The notes below the pieces were generated by a model. It searched no databases, was not told the origin of the DNA, and was given only the letters and a program-made list of their open reading frames with translations. This document shows, piece after piece, positions 35,095-47,089 of a stretch of 64,000 bases of DNA. Made by a program: the position numbers and the translations under genes. Position 1 is the stretch's first letter. Each line of letters opens with the position of its first letter. The DNA is taken from assembly GCA_022749755.1 (NCBI GenBank), contig CM040443.1:17901228-17965227 (forward strand). Reading direction: 5' to 3'. The DNA comes from Azadirachta indica (Eukaryota; Streptophyta; Magnoliopsida; Sapindales; Meliaceae).

Positions 35095-36776
35095 ATGTAT
35101 GTATGTATGTATGTATGTACGTATATAGTTATGAACAAATACTTACCTAAACTTAAATTTCATTCATCACTATTTACAATATATATTTTGGTAATTAGGA
35201 TTACAACATTTTAATAATAAAATTTATCAAATGCACAAAAATGTTTTTTAAAAATCCTAATATTTTCAAAAATAAATATTTACCAAACACTATAAATTCT
35301 CTTCAAAACTTATTAATTTTACATCACAACAAAAACTAATTATTTTAAAATTCACAATAATCACAAATTGGCCCTTAATAATTTGTAACGTAGGCAAAAA
35401 TTAGTATATCATTTAATATAGACTCTAAAAATTTATTCTACATAAAAAATAAGTTAATAACTTGGATCTTTAATTGTCTATAGATAATTTTTATTAGATA
35501 ATTAGTTTTGTTCTACAACAACATCTAACAGACTTGGTTGTTAATAAAAAATAAACATCTAAAATAAGAGATAAATAAAAGTGTTATATCTATTAAGGGA
35601 AGTTGATAATAGTGAAAATTATGTATAAGTCATGAGAGAAGTTGATAATAGTAATAAAAATAAATTACAAAATTAAGATGACTTACATTAAAAAATTATT
35701 CATGTTATATCTAAAAATCATAGTTGCTTGTGGGTTTTATTTTAAAGATATATTTTAGAAACAAAAAGAATAAAATTATATCTTTTAATTAATAAGCTAA
35801 ATAAATAATAAATATTATTTGAATTTTAAATGTTACATTAAGTCAATAAGTTAAATGAAATTAATTGTTTTCTTAATAAGAGATATAAAAAATAATATTT
35901 TACATAAGTAATTGAATAACATAAATAATACAAAGAAAAGTTAAAAAAACGTATCTTGCTTTCTTTTTTTTTTTTTTTAAACAAATATCTTTCCCTCTTC
36001 TTTCTTTTTTTGTTTTTGGGTACCATGCTTGGCTTTTGAACTTCGTCTCCCTCCATGGTGACTGATTTTTGAACTCTTTTTTCTCTCACTTTCATGGTAA
36101 AATCTACCAAATAGTAGCAAAATCTACCAAACCCTAGACCAAATTTAACCTTCAAATTTTTAAAGTCCACGCGCTGAAAAAATTCTTGTGGTCCCTCTAG
36201 ATGTGTTTTACATTGTATTGTTACTTGAAAGAGAAATTTTTAGAGTGAAATAAGTGGGTCGAATTTTGTAAAGTTAATGTGAACAAAACATATACGAGGA
36301 AAGATAAAAGACAAAGACTATTGTCCTTCTCAACTAGTAAGTAAATTATTGTTCCTCAAAATTGATGTTCAAAGAATATAAGTGTTTCTACTCATGCCTA
36401 TTTTAGTTCTCGAAAATTATGGATCACTTTAGAGCTTTTGAAAGTCATGGTTCTGTTTAACTTTATTCCCACTTTATTCCTATTTAATTTCATTCCCATT
36501 TTATTCCTCAAATTGATAAGAATGGTAGGTAGCATGGAGCAATAAAGGAAAAACAATATATTTTTAATGTTTCCTTTGTAATACCAATTCTAGTGAGAAA
36601 TTGTTTTGGATGTGAAAATATAAAGCTATATATTTACGTACAAAGTATAAACTATCTAAAATTTTGGTGATAACTTACATAACTAATCAGAACTAAAATT
36701 AGTGTTGTCATCGTAACATAAATTAGTTCACAATAATATTCTGTTCTATAACAATTCAATGATTAAAATTTTGACA
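34742..36776 (-). repeat. Module D: inverted copy of module A
   Basis: Reverse complement of module A from about 7374 back to 5334 (cacctaccatattaatcaat, ccatcttgtccaatggctat, taacaatttcaggtagaata, aaccctagaccaaatttaac, ttctagtgagaaattgtttt, attaaaattttgac). Its right end lies exactly at the position where module A is cut by the assembly gap. Relative to the helicase it keeps the order seen in block 2 (helicase 5' to 3', then module), but everything from mid-exon 2 to module position 7374 is missing. Confidence 0.92.
35043..35121. repeat. Compound microsatellite (AT)n(GT)n(GTAT)n
   Basis: About 78 bp of atat, then (tg)n, then (tatg)n. The paralogous site in module A (about 7037-7072) holds only a short tacgtacatacatataaaca stretch, and module B is shorter still, so the expansion is specific to module D. 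Confidence 0.95.
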
Positions 36777-36780
36777 TAAA

Positions 36781-37627
36781 TTTGAAAAATTTTGGAATTA
36801 AAAACAACTAGGAAAAGATGAAAAATTTAATGTAAAACTTGAAAAAAAAATTGTGGATGTCACAATTAATATACTTGATATATTAAAGTTAATCGCCGGA
36901 ACCAATTGTGTCAATGGAATTAATTTATTTGGTTTCATTTACTAATATTTTGCTTACCCATAATAATGTAAGAGCCTGTTTATCATTATTTTGCATTGTG
37001 CAAAGTACATCTCTATTTTTCCTTTTATTTTTCTTAAAAGAGGCTAAATACTTTTCGGCTAATACTTTCTAAAAATATTTTGTAAAAATAAAGAATATGA
37101 GTTTTATATTGATTAACTAAAAATAAAAAAAATTCCTTTTAGCTATTTTCTTTAATTTTGAAAACAGTATATTAATGATAGTTTAAAGTTTGTTAACAAT
37201 CTAATTATTTATACTAATATATGACTAAATAATAAAGTTGTAAAAAAAAAATTAAATATTATAGATTTAAAATGATATTAAAGATGTTATACTATACTAA
37301 TCTTCTTATTTGACCTATTTGACAAGATTATTTTTTCAAAAATAAAATAAACACAACTGTATTTAATATTTTTATCTTTAACAATTGAAATTAATCATAT
37401 TAATTCATGTACCTAAAATATTAACTATTACATTATTTTAGTTAATAAATTTGTTAAAATTCAAATTCTTTTTGTAATATGTTTTTTACTTTTATAAAAT
37501 TTTTTTAAAAATATTATGGGAAGCATTCTTAAATTTTTCAAATATCAAAAATAAAACATACTATTTTTATTTTTATCTTTGTTTCTAAAAAATACAAGTT
37601 TAAAAACTTGCTTGAATGCCCCTTATT
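36781..37627 (+). repeat. Direct repeat E2 flanking helicase block 3
   Basis: Second copy of the segment at 31078-31915, starting at attttggaattaaaaacaac immediately after module D. Differences are mostly small indels and substitutions; by eye the two are clearly homologous end to end. Confidence 0.8.
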
Positions 37628-38269
37628 AGAAAGACTAAATTAACTTTTATAATATTAGGTTATTATGCGAATAATATTATGTTTTAGTTATGCAAATGGG
37701 CAAATATCACATTGACTTTATCTTGGTTAGTTGATATGTTAAATTATTATTATTTGTATCTCAAAACCTTTATAAAATAATAAAGTAATATATCTTTTAT
37801 TTAATTATAATACTTTAATTCCTATTTTAATATTTTTCATAATTACTTTTTTTAATTATAACAATTTAGTCCCTATTTTAATATTTTACATAATATATTA
37901 ACGACTAAATAAAAATACCCAGAAAGTCTCAGTTCATTACTTGGTATAATCTATTTGAATAAAAAAAGTGGATAAAATGATCTTTTGACATCATTTACTG
38001 ATAAGAATTGATATACCATGAAGTGGCAGGCAATTTATTGATATATGTACTTATCATTAAATAGATGTCATCATGGTATTGGGCAACTTACAATCAGGTT
38101 TAATAAATTGTTGACCACTACCATCGACCACCACCGATTACCATTGACTACTATCTAATATCATATGTTTGGATAACCACAGATATCATTAAAATTTTTG
38201 TTAAATACTCCATCTCTACTAGTGTTGGCAATGAGGCAAAGACAAATCAGGGACCCTAATCCCTACCCT
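37628..38269. other. AT-rich intergenic sequence, no gene seen
   Basis: Contains a short imperfect repeat of tttaattataa(t/c)a(c/a)ttta(a/g)t(t/c)cc at 37800-37880 and a ccaccaccgatta run at 38110-38150. No coding signature. Confidence 0.5.
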
Positions 38270-40380
38270 AGCTCGTTATTGTTGATAAAATAAGGGAGAG
38301 ATGAAATATTGAAGAGTTTCATAAGGAGATATCACAAGGACGTCATGGAGGCTAGAGCCTTCCTACATCGCTTAGTATTGGAAAGGTTCAAGAAAGGGTT
38401 AAAGATGAATAGTGGATGATTCACTATCCATAAGTGAGCTGTAACCATATATGAGTAGGCTCGAAAGAAGATCTTTGAAAGTATTGAAATAAAGGATCGG
38501 ATGTTGGTAAAAAGGAAGGATGAAAGGTTAAAAGAACCTGGGGGTAGAAAGCAAAGACTAAGGCCGAAAGATAGGAGGAATTAGGGGTAGAGAGAAGACT
38601 TTTGACGACTGCGCTACGATAACAGGTTTGATCAAAGGCAGGGTCATGGATTTCAATCTGTGACATATGAAGGAGAAATAGAGCAATGAAAGAAGTTCCC
38701 TCCCCTACCAAGTGTAGGGGTTAAAAGAGTCGCCCCTATTCAAGACAGAAGAAAGTTCACGAAGCTAATTGTCTGTGATATATAAGGAGATTAAGGATTC
38801 AGGATTGTTACTCATCCAATTAAAAGAAAATGGCATTCATGACTGACCAGAGGCTGTACTGCTACAAAGTAATGCCTTTTGGTTTAAAGAACGCGGAGGC
38901 AACATTACAAAGGCTGGTGAATAGGGTTTTTAAGCCTTTCATTGGGAGAACGATAGAAGTATACATAGATGACATGATCACCAAATCATGCAGAGTTGAG
39001 GATCATGTTTAGCATTTAAGGGAAACATTTTCTCTACTCATAAGGTATAACACGAAGTTAAATCTTGATAAATGTGCGTTTGGAGTCAACTCTGGGAAGT
39101 TCTTGGGATTCATGGTCAACGAACGAAGGATAGAGATGAACTCTTAGAAGGTTTAAGCCATACTCAAAATGAAATCTTCGACTATGTTGAGGAAGGTGCA
39201 AGCTTTTATGGGGAGGTTAGTAGCGTTGAACAGATTTGTCTCTAAAACTACTAACAGATCCTTCCAATTTTTTCATACCATAAAAAAAGGAAAGTATGCG
39301 AGGTCCATGGTAGAATGTGAAGACAGTTTCTAGGAGTTAAAGTCTTATTTGGCAAATCCGCATTATCTGTCTAGCCTATTGATTGAGGACACACTGTACT
39401 TTTATTTAACAATGACTTACCACACGATGAGTTCGGTGCTAGTAAAAGAAGACGAAGGGATGCACAGGCTAATCTATTATATAAGTAAATGGTTCCTAGA
39501 TGTAGAAAAGAGATACTCGCCCTCGGAGAAGTTGGCCTTGGCACTAATGGTGGTGACGTGGAAGTTGCAACTCTATTTCCAAGCACACACTATAGTGGTC
39601 CTCACTAATCAACTCTGTGGCAGATATTGCACAGGCTTGATCTCTTAGGGAGATTGGTGAAGTGGTCAATCGAGCTTATTGAATACGATATAAATTATCA
39701 ACTCCGCAAAGTTATTAAGACCTGGGCACTAGCAGATTATATTGCAGAGAAGTCAGTCTCGGATAGGATGGTGATATGAGAAATAGGCAAACTAACGATG
39801 CATCACAATGTTGGGAGTATGGAGTTAGGTAGGAAACCTTCTCAAACCTATTCAATGGAGACGAAAGTCAATGGTGCCCCGCTATCTAATGATGCGATTG
39901 AACAGATTATGAGAAAGGAATAAGGTGACTTGAGATTTTGGCATTTGTATATAGAAAGGACGTCAAAGGCTTGAGGTGAGGGAGCTAGCATAATCCTGGT
40001 CAAACCATGGAATAAGGAGTTAGCCTATGCCTTGCACTTTGATTTCAAAGTAACCAACAAGAAAGCAGCGCATGAACCTTTATTTGCAAGGCTTGGATTA
40101 ACCTTGTCAATTGGGTGGAGTGCTTCGAAGTAAAAGGAGATTCATAACTGATGATGAATTAGGTTTCTCGCAAATTTCAAGTAAGGGGCAAAAGCATGGA
40201 CGCCTATTTGAATAAGGTTACAGAACTAGTGAGATACCTCAAAAGGGTGGTGGTAACCTTAATCCCGCGAATAGAGAATGCCAAAGCGATTGCCTTAGCT
40301 AGGTTAGCTTCACTATTATAAGCAAGGTTTCCCACAACAATCCCTATGGAAGTGCTGTGTCAGAAAATTATGGAAAGACA
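38270..40380 (+). mobile_element. Ty3/gypsy remnant of the Tat type (RT, RNase H, second RNase H)
   Basis: Plus-strand frames give MAFMTDQRLYCYKVMPFGLK and EVYIDDMITKS (reverse transcriptase palm, the YVDD box as YIDD), FLGFMVNERRIEMN, MGRLVALNRFVSKTT, then an RNase H with YYISKWFLDVEKRYSPSEKL and TIVVLTNQ (38830-39640). Further on, ILVKPWNKELAYALHFDFK at about 40000 and MDAYLNKVTELVRYLKRV with ENAKAIALARLASLL at about 40190-40320 match the additional, archaeal-like RNase H that marks the Tat/Retand lineage. The RT fingers, protease and integrase are not recognisable, and several stops and frame changes are present. Upstream 38270-38820 may be decayed gag. Confidence 0.85.
38830..39640 (+). 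pseudogene. Gypsy reverse transcriptase-RNase H segment
   Basis: Longest readable part of the Tat-type remnant. RT motifs: FGLKNAEATLQRLV, YIDDMITKS, LDKCAFGVNSGKFLGF. RNase H: LYFYLTMTYHTMSSVLVKE and the FQAHTIVVLTNQ end. Stops fall at 39010 and near 39150, and a frame change at about 39640 precedes WALADYIAEKS (about 39725). No function expected. Confidence 0.85.
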
Positions 40381-41430
40381 AGAGGCAACGTTCAACTAGG
40401 TTAGCACGACGTACCTTTGGGTCTATTCTAGTGTCCTAAAACGTAAAACTAAGCTTGAAATTGTGGCCTAATCATGAAACTAACTAAGAGAAGGCATGAT
40501 TTTTTCAAATAAAATGACATGTTCGTATTTTGGCACTGAAAAAGATCATGAACAAAATAATTGAGCTTAAGGGAGAATTAGTTTACCTAAATGAAAAGGT
40601 TAGTCGTAGAGCAAGAAGCGAGTGCCAGAGGTAAGGCAGAGTTTGTTCACGAACCAGGAAGGAAGTCTGCAAGAGAAGTTTGTAGAGAATAGAGAATTTT
40701 GTGGAAGACGCGAGAGAAGTAAAGTGGTAAAAAGGGTGGAAAGGCAAAAATTATCTACCCTGTTTGCTCTATGCTATAACTATGATGAACGACTTTAGTG
40801 GTGCCACGAGGTTGTCAGTTGATGTAGCCTTTCTGCAAGCATGTTGGACCAATTGCACTAGAGTACATGGCAGCAAGGTGAAGGGTTTGAAGGTAGTAAG
40901 GGTTGTAGGCATTTACACATGTTAATTGTCAATGCAAAAATCAAGGCGACATGCGGATATGTTTTCGCACCACTGGCACTTCTCTTAAATTTCAAAAGTC
41001 ACAGCTGCTCTATGTGTTCAACTGCCGAGTGAGTCTCCATTCTTGGCGATTGAACGAAAGATCTAGTGTTCAAAAAAAGCAACTGGTCAGGTAAGTTATA
41101 AATCGTATGTTGGCTCAGTGTTCTCATTAGCTGGGTGTTATTTGAGAAAAGTCTGAGGTGCTCGAAAAATGGAGTTTCCAATGGAAACATTTTTCGCTGG
41201 AAACTGAAGGGCTTGGTGTTTAGGAAGATGAACTTGGACCTGTGAGATTAATGAGCTTCATGTTAATAGTCCAAGTATCTAGTTAGCTTAATAAGTCTTG
41301 ATTAGGTCAGCTCAGTAGGATTTTGGTCAAGCGCTCCCTAAGTGAACCTAACTAGAAAAAATATTCTTGTAGAGGAAGAAAAGTTAAGTTTGGAAGTCTT
41401 AATTTAAGGCAAGTTAAGATTTTACAATAT
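40381..41430. other. Unassigned, probably retroelement-derived
   Basis: Less AT-rich than the surrounding spacers and lying directly 3' of the Tat remnant, with short broken frames and no recognised domain. Probably decayed interior or LTR of the same or a nested element. Confidence 0.35.
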
Positions 41431-41485
41431 ACACTCTTAATTCTATATAAATTCAAATTCCTAGTATTACTCAAAAAAAGAGAGC

Positions 41486-41517
<32 letters not shown>

Positions 41518-41776
41518 CCTACCTATGGGGAGAGGGATGGGACACACAATTTTAGGAATAAAGTTTTATTAGCAAAAAGGGAAAAAGTATTTACTGTGTG
41601 ATATTGTAACACTCTTAATTCTATATAAATTCAAATTCCTAGTATTACTCGAAAAAAGAGAGCTACATATATATATATATATATAGTATCCTACCTATGG
41701 GGAGAGGGATGGGAGACATAATTTTAGGAATAAAGTTTTATTAGCAAAAAGGGAAAAAGTATTTACTGTGTGATAT
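41431..41776. repeat. ~178-bp tandem duplication
   Basis: acactcttaattctatataa at 41431 recurs at 41609, followed both times by agagagcta, an (AT)n run, cctacctatggggagagg, gaataaagttttattagc and atttactgtgtgatattg. The two copies differ by the (AT)n length and few substitutions, so the duplication is recent. The start of each unit resembles the LTR terminus that follows at 41777. Confidence 0.93.
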
Positions 41777-42942
41777 TGTAACATCCTTAATTCTAATAAA
41801 TTTTGACAGAATTTCTATTATAATATAACGTATGCCATATATGGAATCTTGTAAGTTTTAAAATTTCACTTTAAACATTCCCAACAAAATTAAACACTAA
41901 CTGTTTCATTTCATTAATTAACAAAACATAATCAGTTCTATGACTTCTAACTTCTAAATGCAAGCATGGAGATTACATCAAAACCATACATTGCAAAATC
42001 CTGCTCCTATAATTACACATAGTTTCAAAAGTACCAAAATCTTGGTCTAGGAGTATCATTTGTCTTCTACTTACAAATCTCTAACATTACCTAAATCTGA
42101 AAAGTAGGGATGAGCTAATGCTTAATAGATATTTATATATAAAGGCAGTTTTAAAACTTGTAATAAATAAGTTTGAACATAAAAGCACTTTTTAATTTCT
42201 ATCAAATGCATATAAATACCTACCTGACTAATGTATTATAAACTTATTGTTCTGTTGACTTCCCTATTTCTTTCGAATCACTTCCTAATATCAATTTAAT
42301 AATATTAACAAATAATGATCCAATAATAATAAATGATGCTTCGAACTTCATTATCTAAAAAATATGTACATATATATACTTAGACATTTATACATATATC
42401 TATATACTAATAGTTTAATTTTCTATAACCAAATGAAATAATATATTAATATTTAAAATTAAAATTAATCATTGAAATCATAATTTCAAACCAAATCTGC
42501 TTGCTTTTTTCTTTCTCTCCCTTTCTTTCCTTTCTAATTGACCCTCGATTTTCAATTTGAAAACAAAGGTTTATATACATATATATATATATATATACAC
42601 ACATTGCTTACCTTATTTAATTATTATATAAATTTTTTTTACACTTGCCACCCACTTAACCTATACACGTAGTGCTCAAATCCATCCTTAAATTAAGACA
42701 CATGACGCTCTAATTTCAATCAGACTTTTCAACTTCTCTTTTTATACCTTTTTCCTACAATAAAATTTATATTATTCAATAATTCTTTTCTTTTAAAGTC
42801 ATAAACATATTCATCCTAATCATCATATATTTTTTTAAATATATTTGTCTTATAAGTTCTAAATTATTATGTCTTTATATAATATAAAGTGAATATATCT
42901 GACATGTGTATTCTAATTAAAGAAAGGACCCAAGGTATTACA
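41777..42942 (-). mobile_element. Solo LTR of the Tekay-type family, minus strand
   Basis: tgtaaca at the left and ggtattaca at the right are the inverted LTR termini (TGTAATACC ... TGTTACA on the minus strand). Direct repeats of gatat flank it exactly (41772-41776 and 42943-42947). The body matches the LTRs at 51203-52897 and 58317-60022 in reverse complement but lacks about 570 bp of their middle, including the 47-53-bp subrepeats. A solo LTR forms by recombination between the two LTRs of a full element. Confidence 0.92.
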
Positions 42943-42947
42943 GATAT

Positions 42948-44378
42948 TAAGACTCTTAACCTTGGTATCAACAAGTTTGATATAAAATAAGTTCAACAAT
43001 CATAATAAATAATATGTTTTCAAATAATGTATCAATTATTTATTAAATTTTAAAATAATTTGTAAACATTATATTCAAATCACTTTTAAATGTCAAAACT
43101 TAAAAAATGCAACTCAAAATTTAGATTATATTTTTATTTTCCAATTTTGTATTTTCAGTTGTGACCATTAGCTTAAATAATAAAGATATCAAAGTTAAGA
43201 AACAAAGAATGAAGCTATAGAGGAAATGAAGGTCAAAAATAAAAGCCAAAATTAAAGTGCCCGTTTTCGTTAACGAATTCGGTCTATTTATAATTCGTTA
43301 TGGCCAATAATATGCAAGCACTTTGGATTCTTGTAATATTTGCATCTCGCAGATGGGTTGGTGATAGAGATGGTAAGGTAGGGCTGGAAGGTCTTTCTCG
43401 TTCCACACTCTATTTTTATTTTAATCCTCATTCCCTACGCATTTCCCAATAAATTTAATAGGGTAGGGATGAAGGATTTCTGTATAGAATATAAACTCCT
43501 TATTCCTACTTATCTTCACCATTTTCTTATTTTATTTATATTAAATACTACTAAAATTATTAGGAACATATCATAATATTATTTATATGTAATATATATA
43601 TTAAATATATAAATTTGACTACTTGATAAGATAAAAATATTATAAATTATAAAAAATTTTAACTAATTACAATCCACACATATTTTTATTTTTAAAATAA
43701 TTTATAATATATATATACAATATATGGGGGAATGAGACAAGGTGGGTAGAAACATTGGTTTGTGATCGTGCAAACTCTAACCTTACGATGGATATGACCT
43801 TGTATATTCATATCTACAAAAAAAGTAATGAATATTAATAAAAAAGGGTGAAACAAAACGATACAAATGAAAAAATTTAAAGTTATCGGAAAAATAAAAT
43901 AATTATAGACAAAGTCTTTTTTATAGAATAGACATCTCAAAAATTTTAAAACCTGCATAGACACTATCACATACATTCCAAACAACACTTCATATAATCC
44001 ACTAATTAAGGCCTTAAGCACCCTTACATGGCAAACTACATTAACATACAATGATAAACACATATATGCAACCAAAGATCCATGCATATTGATTAATATA
44101 AATATATATATAGTCTATATAGTGTAACCAAATTAAACAAGTCATATATTTAAGTATACCTATAATGATAATGGAAATCCCTCCAGATTATACCTTGTGG
44201 TATACGTCTTCTCCTCAGCCTTGGCCTTAGCTAATTACTCCTGATAATAGATAACCTACCTTCTTAACACTCGGCTCAATGATCAGTAAGTGTAACACTA
44301 AGTAATTGAACCCCATGGATATTAGTTGAACTTATCTAAATCATCAATGAGTCTCAACAACCATAGATTTGCAAGGTC
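42948..44378. other. AT-rich sequence, no gene seen
   Basis: A cttggtatcaacaag stretch at 42960 resembles a retrotransposon primer-binding site, but no LTR could be matched to it. Around 43370-43480 a gatagagatggtaaggtaggg-type stretch is present. A 131-codon open frame on the minus strand (44087-43692) has no family signature and lies in AT-rich sequence; I do not call it. Confidence 0.45.
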
Positions 44379-45648
44379 TGACACGTATACATTAACTAGG
44401 AAACCTAAGAGAGTGGGTGAATTAAGTTTTGAGAATTTTAACAATTTAAAATCAACTTAACAACTAGTGCCAAACAATTCAAATTCTTGTCATGCAATAC
44501 AATAACTTCAATGCACAACTCAATAATCAATATATAAATTATCATAAAACATATTCAAACATGTGTGAGAAATGAATAAGAGAGTTGAGAAAGATAACAG
44601 TCGATTTTTATATGGTTCGATAAATCTCCAAGCTTAAAGATTTCATTAAACCAAGCCTTGAACACCCCAAGACTTAAATGATTACAAACATGAGGATTTC
44701 CGATACCTCTTAAACCTTACAAGTCATTTCAACCCAAATCACTTCAGTCTAAACACAAGTGATTCCTCACCAAATCACTCAATTCACGATTCAAGTAAAA
44801 GACCCACTTCTATTACTTAATTTCAAGCAATACAAAGATAGTAATAATGTTTACACATTCAAATGATTTACAAATAAAAGAACAAGGTGTGTAAAAGATG
44901 AATGTAGCAATTTGTAAGCTCAAGATTGATTTTGATGCTTAAATAATGTTTATGAACTATAAGGATCTTTGGGAAATGTTCAAAATCTTCTCCAATGAGT
45001 AAAATGACTCATATTTATAATTTTATTCAAGAATTAGCTGTTACTAGTAGTTAATGGGGCTCAAAATTCAATTTTCCAGAAGTTTAGTTGACTAAATAGG
45101 TTAAGTCAGTCGACCATGTAGCTCAAGTTGGTCAAGCGATGGTGCAACTGACTTTAGGAAGCATTCTGTCTCCAGTTCAGTTGACTAAGATGGTAAGTTG
45201 GTTGACGATGAACATTGTTCACAAATTTAAAAACTTTGTATTTTGGTCATTTTTCAAGGAAACCTTGTATTCTAGTTCCTTTTCCAAATTTCAAAAATAT
45301 GCATTTTGGTCTGATTTTCAAAACTCAAAATATTTGTTTTGAAAAACTTCTTCAGCTTGACACAATTATCATGCACACTTACATACACAAGTATACAAAT
45401 ACAAAATAAAATACCATCTTCTAAGCTTATGTATTGACCTCATGAATTAAGCTCTTTTCTATTTGCTCAAAGGGATCCACTTTACTTTTCTCGAAATCTT
45501 TGATTTTGCCTATTCTTTAAGTTCTCACAAATGCTCTAATTTTTCATGCTAGAAATAACACAATAAAGCCATAAGAAAAATTTAGTTAATAATAGATGTC
45601 AAGGTTTGTTATTATAAAAAGAAATGATTATGAGCCTTAATGCTAACA
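44379..45648 (-). repeat. 3' LTR of the SIRE-like element
   Basis: Left copy of the LTR pair. It contains the aagagagtgggtgaatt box and ends around gagccttaatgctaaca. The boundary at 44379 (tgacacg) is inferred from alignment with the other copy. Contains gttgactaa / gtcgacca motifs typical of this LTR type. Confidence 0.65.
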
Positions 45649-46199
45649 ATTGTTTTACTAAAATGCCCATAAGTTTAACAGTCAACTAACGGTCAATTAT
45701 GGTCAATTAACGTTTAAAGAGATGTAGGCATGGATTTCCTCAAATCTTCCATTTATATGTGGTTTTCGTAAACCTTGGGGCAGGTATGTGTTAATTCCCC
45801 TTTATTAATATTTAACAACTTAATTTCATTACATAATAAGCATAACTTTAAAACCATCACAACTTATTGGATTTCAATATTGAATGAATCATTTTTAAAA
45901 GTAATATTTGACATTATTTTTAAAATGATATTTTGAAAATTCTGAAAATGGTGCTTTTAAGAATAGAACACATGTTTAGTAATAATTATTAAAAATTAGT
46001 CTTTCAAATATTGAGCACTTGTTTGTTATTATTTTTTAATATGAATGAGATAGTTGTTTTAAGGAAAAAATTATAATTAATTTAAAAGCTTATTTTTAAA
46101 TAGCAAAAAACAATAACAAGTTAGTATATTTGGTAACATTTTTCAAATGGTATTTTTAAAAATGGAAAAATTTTACATACCTCCCTTTAGGTTTGTCAA

Positions 46200-47040
46200 A
46201 ACCACATATAGAGAAAAAGTATGATTCAATTCATAGGTACCTCCCATCTGATTTAACCCATCTGATTTAACGACAACTCACTTTTTTGACTAAAATAGAC
46301 AAGGTTGATTGAACTTCCAAGGGTAGAAAGGGTGCAAATTTCTGTCAAACATTTGATTGTCCAAATTTGCCACCCAATTGACTAAAAATGCCATCTGATC
46401 GATCGTATTTTGTGTTTTTCAAATATGAGTTTTTGGTTTGTGAATCTAATTGACCAAATATACCGCCTAGTCGACTGAATTGCATAAAAATTTGAACTTT
46501 TTATCTCATAATGACTAGTTTTTGAAGAAAATATAAAATGGCACTCTTCATTTTGTTCTAAATATCTTTTTGACCTTATTTTAAAAAACCCTAGAGTTCT
46601 ATAAATACGAATTCTTAAGCTTAAATTCATGCAACATACGTTCGGATCTCCAAGTGCATTCAACTTCAACATTCACACTTGCGGAAAACAAACTTGTAAG
46701 TTGTTCTCTTTTATTCTTGTTCAATTTTGTTGTAAGAAAGTGAAAAAAGTGGGTCTTTTACTTAATTAAGTGATATTATATGTATTTGGGGTGAGCCAAA
46801 CATTGTAAAGGTTATGGGATACTAAAAATCTTAGGTTGTAATTGTTAAGTCTTGTGGGATCAAGACTTGTGATTAGTGAAAAATTCAAGTGCATCTTGAA
46901 GGAGTGGATGTAGGCGAAGTTATTATCATGCAACTGTAAATCTTGTGTTCATTTCTCCATTCCTTAAACGCTCATGTTTATGCTTAGTTTGAATTTGTGA
47001 TTATTAGGGTTAAAAATTAAATTTGGTATATTTCATAAGC
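46200..47040 (+). mobile_element. LTR-like segment with promoter features inside the SIRE-like element
   Basis: A tctataaata TATA-like box at 46598-46607 is followed by a leader-like stretch (caagtgcattcaacttcaac, cacttgcggaaaacaaactt) and tcttgtgggatcaagacttg, as in LTRs of SIRE-type elements, but in plus orientation, opposite to the flanking LTRs. No partner LTR was found. Inference only. Confidence 0.35.
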
Positions 47041-47089
47041 AAATATTGTATTCGGTTGAGTGTTTTTCTCCACGACAAATCCTTCAAGG

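Noticed and set aside
35026..35214. 62-codon frame with Cys-Val repeats
   Set aside because: Translation of the GT/GTAT microsatellite.
31078..37627. LTR retrotransposon that captured a helicase, with E1/E2 as LTRs
   Set aside because: Ends lack TG...CA, there is no primer site or polypurine tract, no retroviral coding, and no target duplication found.
43692..44087. 131-codon minus-strand open frame
   Set aside because: AT-rich region, hydrophobic low-information translation, no recognised domain or paralogue in the window.
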